Source: an uncultured Steroidobacter sp.
GTDB taxonomy: Bacteria; Pseudomonadota; Gammaproteobacteria; Steroidobacterales; Steroidobacteraceae
Direction of reading: 5' to 3'
DNA length: 14,632 nt
Assembly: GCA_946478975.1 (NCBI GenBank)
Contig: CAMLEO010000178.1
Coordinates: 1-14,632, forward strand
Shown here: positions 14,480 to 14,632 of the stretch, piece by piece
How the letters are laid out: the number at the start of each line of letters is the position of its first letter
Numbering within the stretch: position 1 is the first letter of the stretch
Translations under genes and position numbers: made by a program
The notes under the pieces: model-generated
The model's input: the letters and a program-made list of their open reading frames with translations, nothing else
Told to the model about the DNA's origin: nothing
Databases searched by the model: none

Positions 14480-14541
14480 AACCTCCTTAGGTTGTCTGAC
14501 TGAATCCGTCAGCCGCCGAACTCGTTCCGTTTGACAACCTA
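14480..14541 (-). promoter_or_regulatory. Leader of the PRC-barrel gene with two competing hairpins around the ribosome-binding site
   Basis: In the minus-strand transcript, UAGGUUGUC (14541-14533) pairs perfectly with GACAACCUA (14496-14488), nine pairs, which leaves AGGAGG just outside. Alternatively AACCU (14493-14489) pairs with AGGUU (14484-14480) around an AAGG loop, which buries the Shine-Dalgarno. Both use the same AACCU bases, so they exclude each other. A third five-pair stem (CUGAC/GUCAG, 14512-14508 with 14500-14496) sits inside the first loop and overlaps the long arm by one base. The pairing is seen directly; a regulatory role is inference. Confidence 0.5.
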
Positions 14542-14632
14542 CCCGTCGCTGAAATTATGATAGCGGTATCACGACGGCTTATAGCCCTGCTGACTTTCGA
14601 AGCGGACCGGCCAGGCTGCTGGTGCGCACCAT
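14542..14632. other. Right-edge non-coding stretch
   Basis: These 91 bases contain no convincing gene. TGATA-CCGC-TATCA is a small inverted repeat just upstream of the PRC-barrel leader, and CATAAT on the minus strand is a possible -10 without a clear -35. Any gene cut by the right edge is too short here to be recognised. Confidence 0.4.

Noticed and set aside
1..14632. Search for CRISPR arrays, tRNA, rRNA, insertion sequences and att sites
   Set aside because: No regularly spaced repeats, cloverleaf-like sequences, transposase motifs or long direct/inverted repeats were seen by eye on either strand.

Overview
The window reads as an ordinary stretch of chromosome from a GC-rich proteobacterium. 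A gammaproteobacterium of the Steroidobacteraceae/Nevskiales/Xanthomonadales kind is my guess. It rests on a CusCBA copper pump close to the E. coli one in sequence, a PutA without the ribbon-helix-helix domain paired with an Lrp-type regulator, and the GC-rich codon use. No rRNA, tRNA, CRISPR array, insertion sequence or integrase is visible. Coding density is high, and the longest gene-free stretch is about 264 bases (8447-8710).

Left block (1-4116, minus strand): a copper/silver export operon. Reading leftward it holds a small secreted Cys-rich protein, cusC (outer-membrane channel), cusB (periplasmic adaptor) and cusA (RND pump, cut by the left edge after 373 residues). cusC/cusB and cusB/cusA each overlap by four bases (ATGA), which indicates translational coupling. 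No copper-responsive regulator lies in the window.

Middle block (4131-7872): an Lrp/AsnC regulator on the minus strand diverges from putA on the plus strand across a 103-base gap. Proline goes to glutamate through PutA, and the Lrp protein is the obvious candidate to control it because this PutA has no DNA-binding domain of its own. An isolated ORF6N-domain gene follows convergently (7877-8446).

Right-centre block (8711-12079, plus strand): a single-pass membrane protein with a TonB-like N-terminal anchor and a large extracytoplasmic part is followed by a secreted protein carrying two retropepsin-like DTG cores in one chain, and then a TauE/SafE-type membrane exporter. The first two form the least explained part of the window and could be a functional pair.

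Right block (12060-14632): a DUF1989 (urea carboxylase-associated) protein on the minus strand, a DUF2238/YjdF-like membrane protein on the plus strand, a 97-residue unknown, and a secreted PRC-barrel protein with a strong terminator. The leader of the PRC-barrel gene can fold into two mutually exclusive hairpins around its ribosome-binding site.

Most worth following up are the TonB-like/beta-domain protein with its double-DTG protease neighbour, the switch-like leader of the PRC-barrel gene, and the Cys-rich protein at the head of the copper operon. All family assignments come from reading the sequence and from memory of the families; no search was run.
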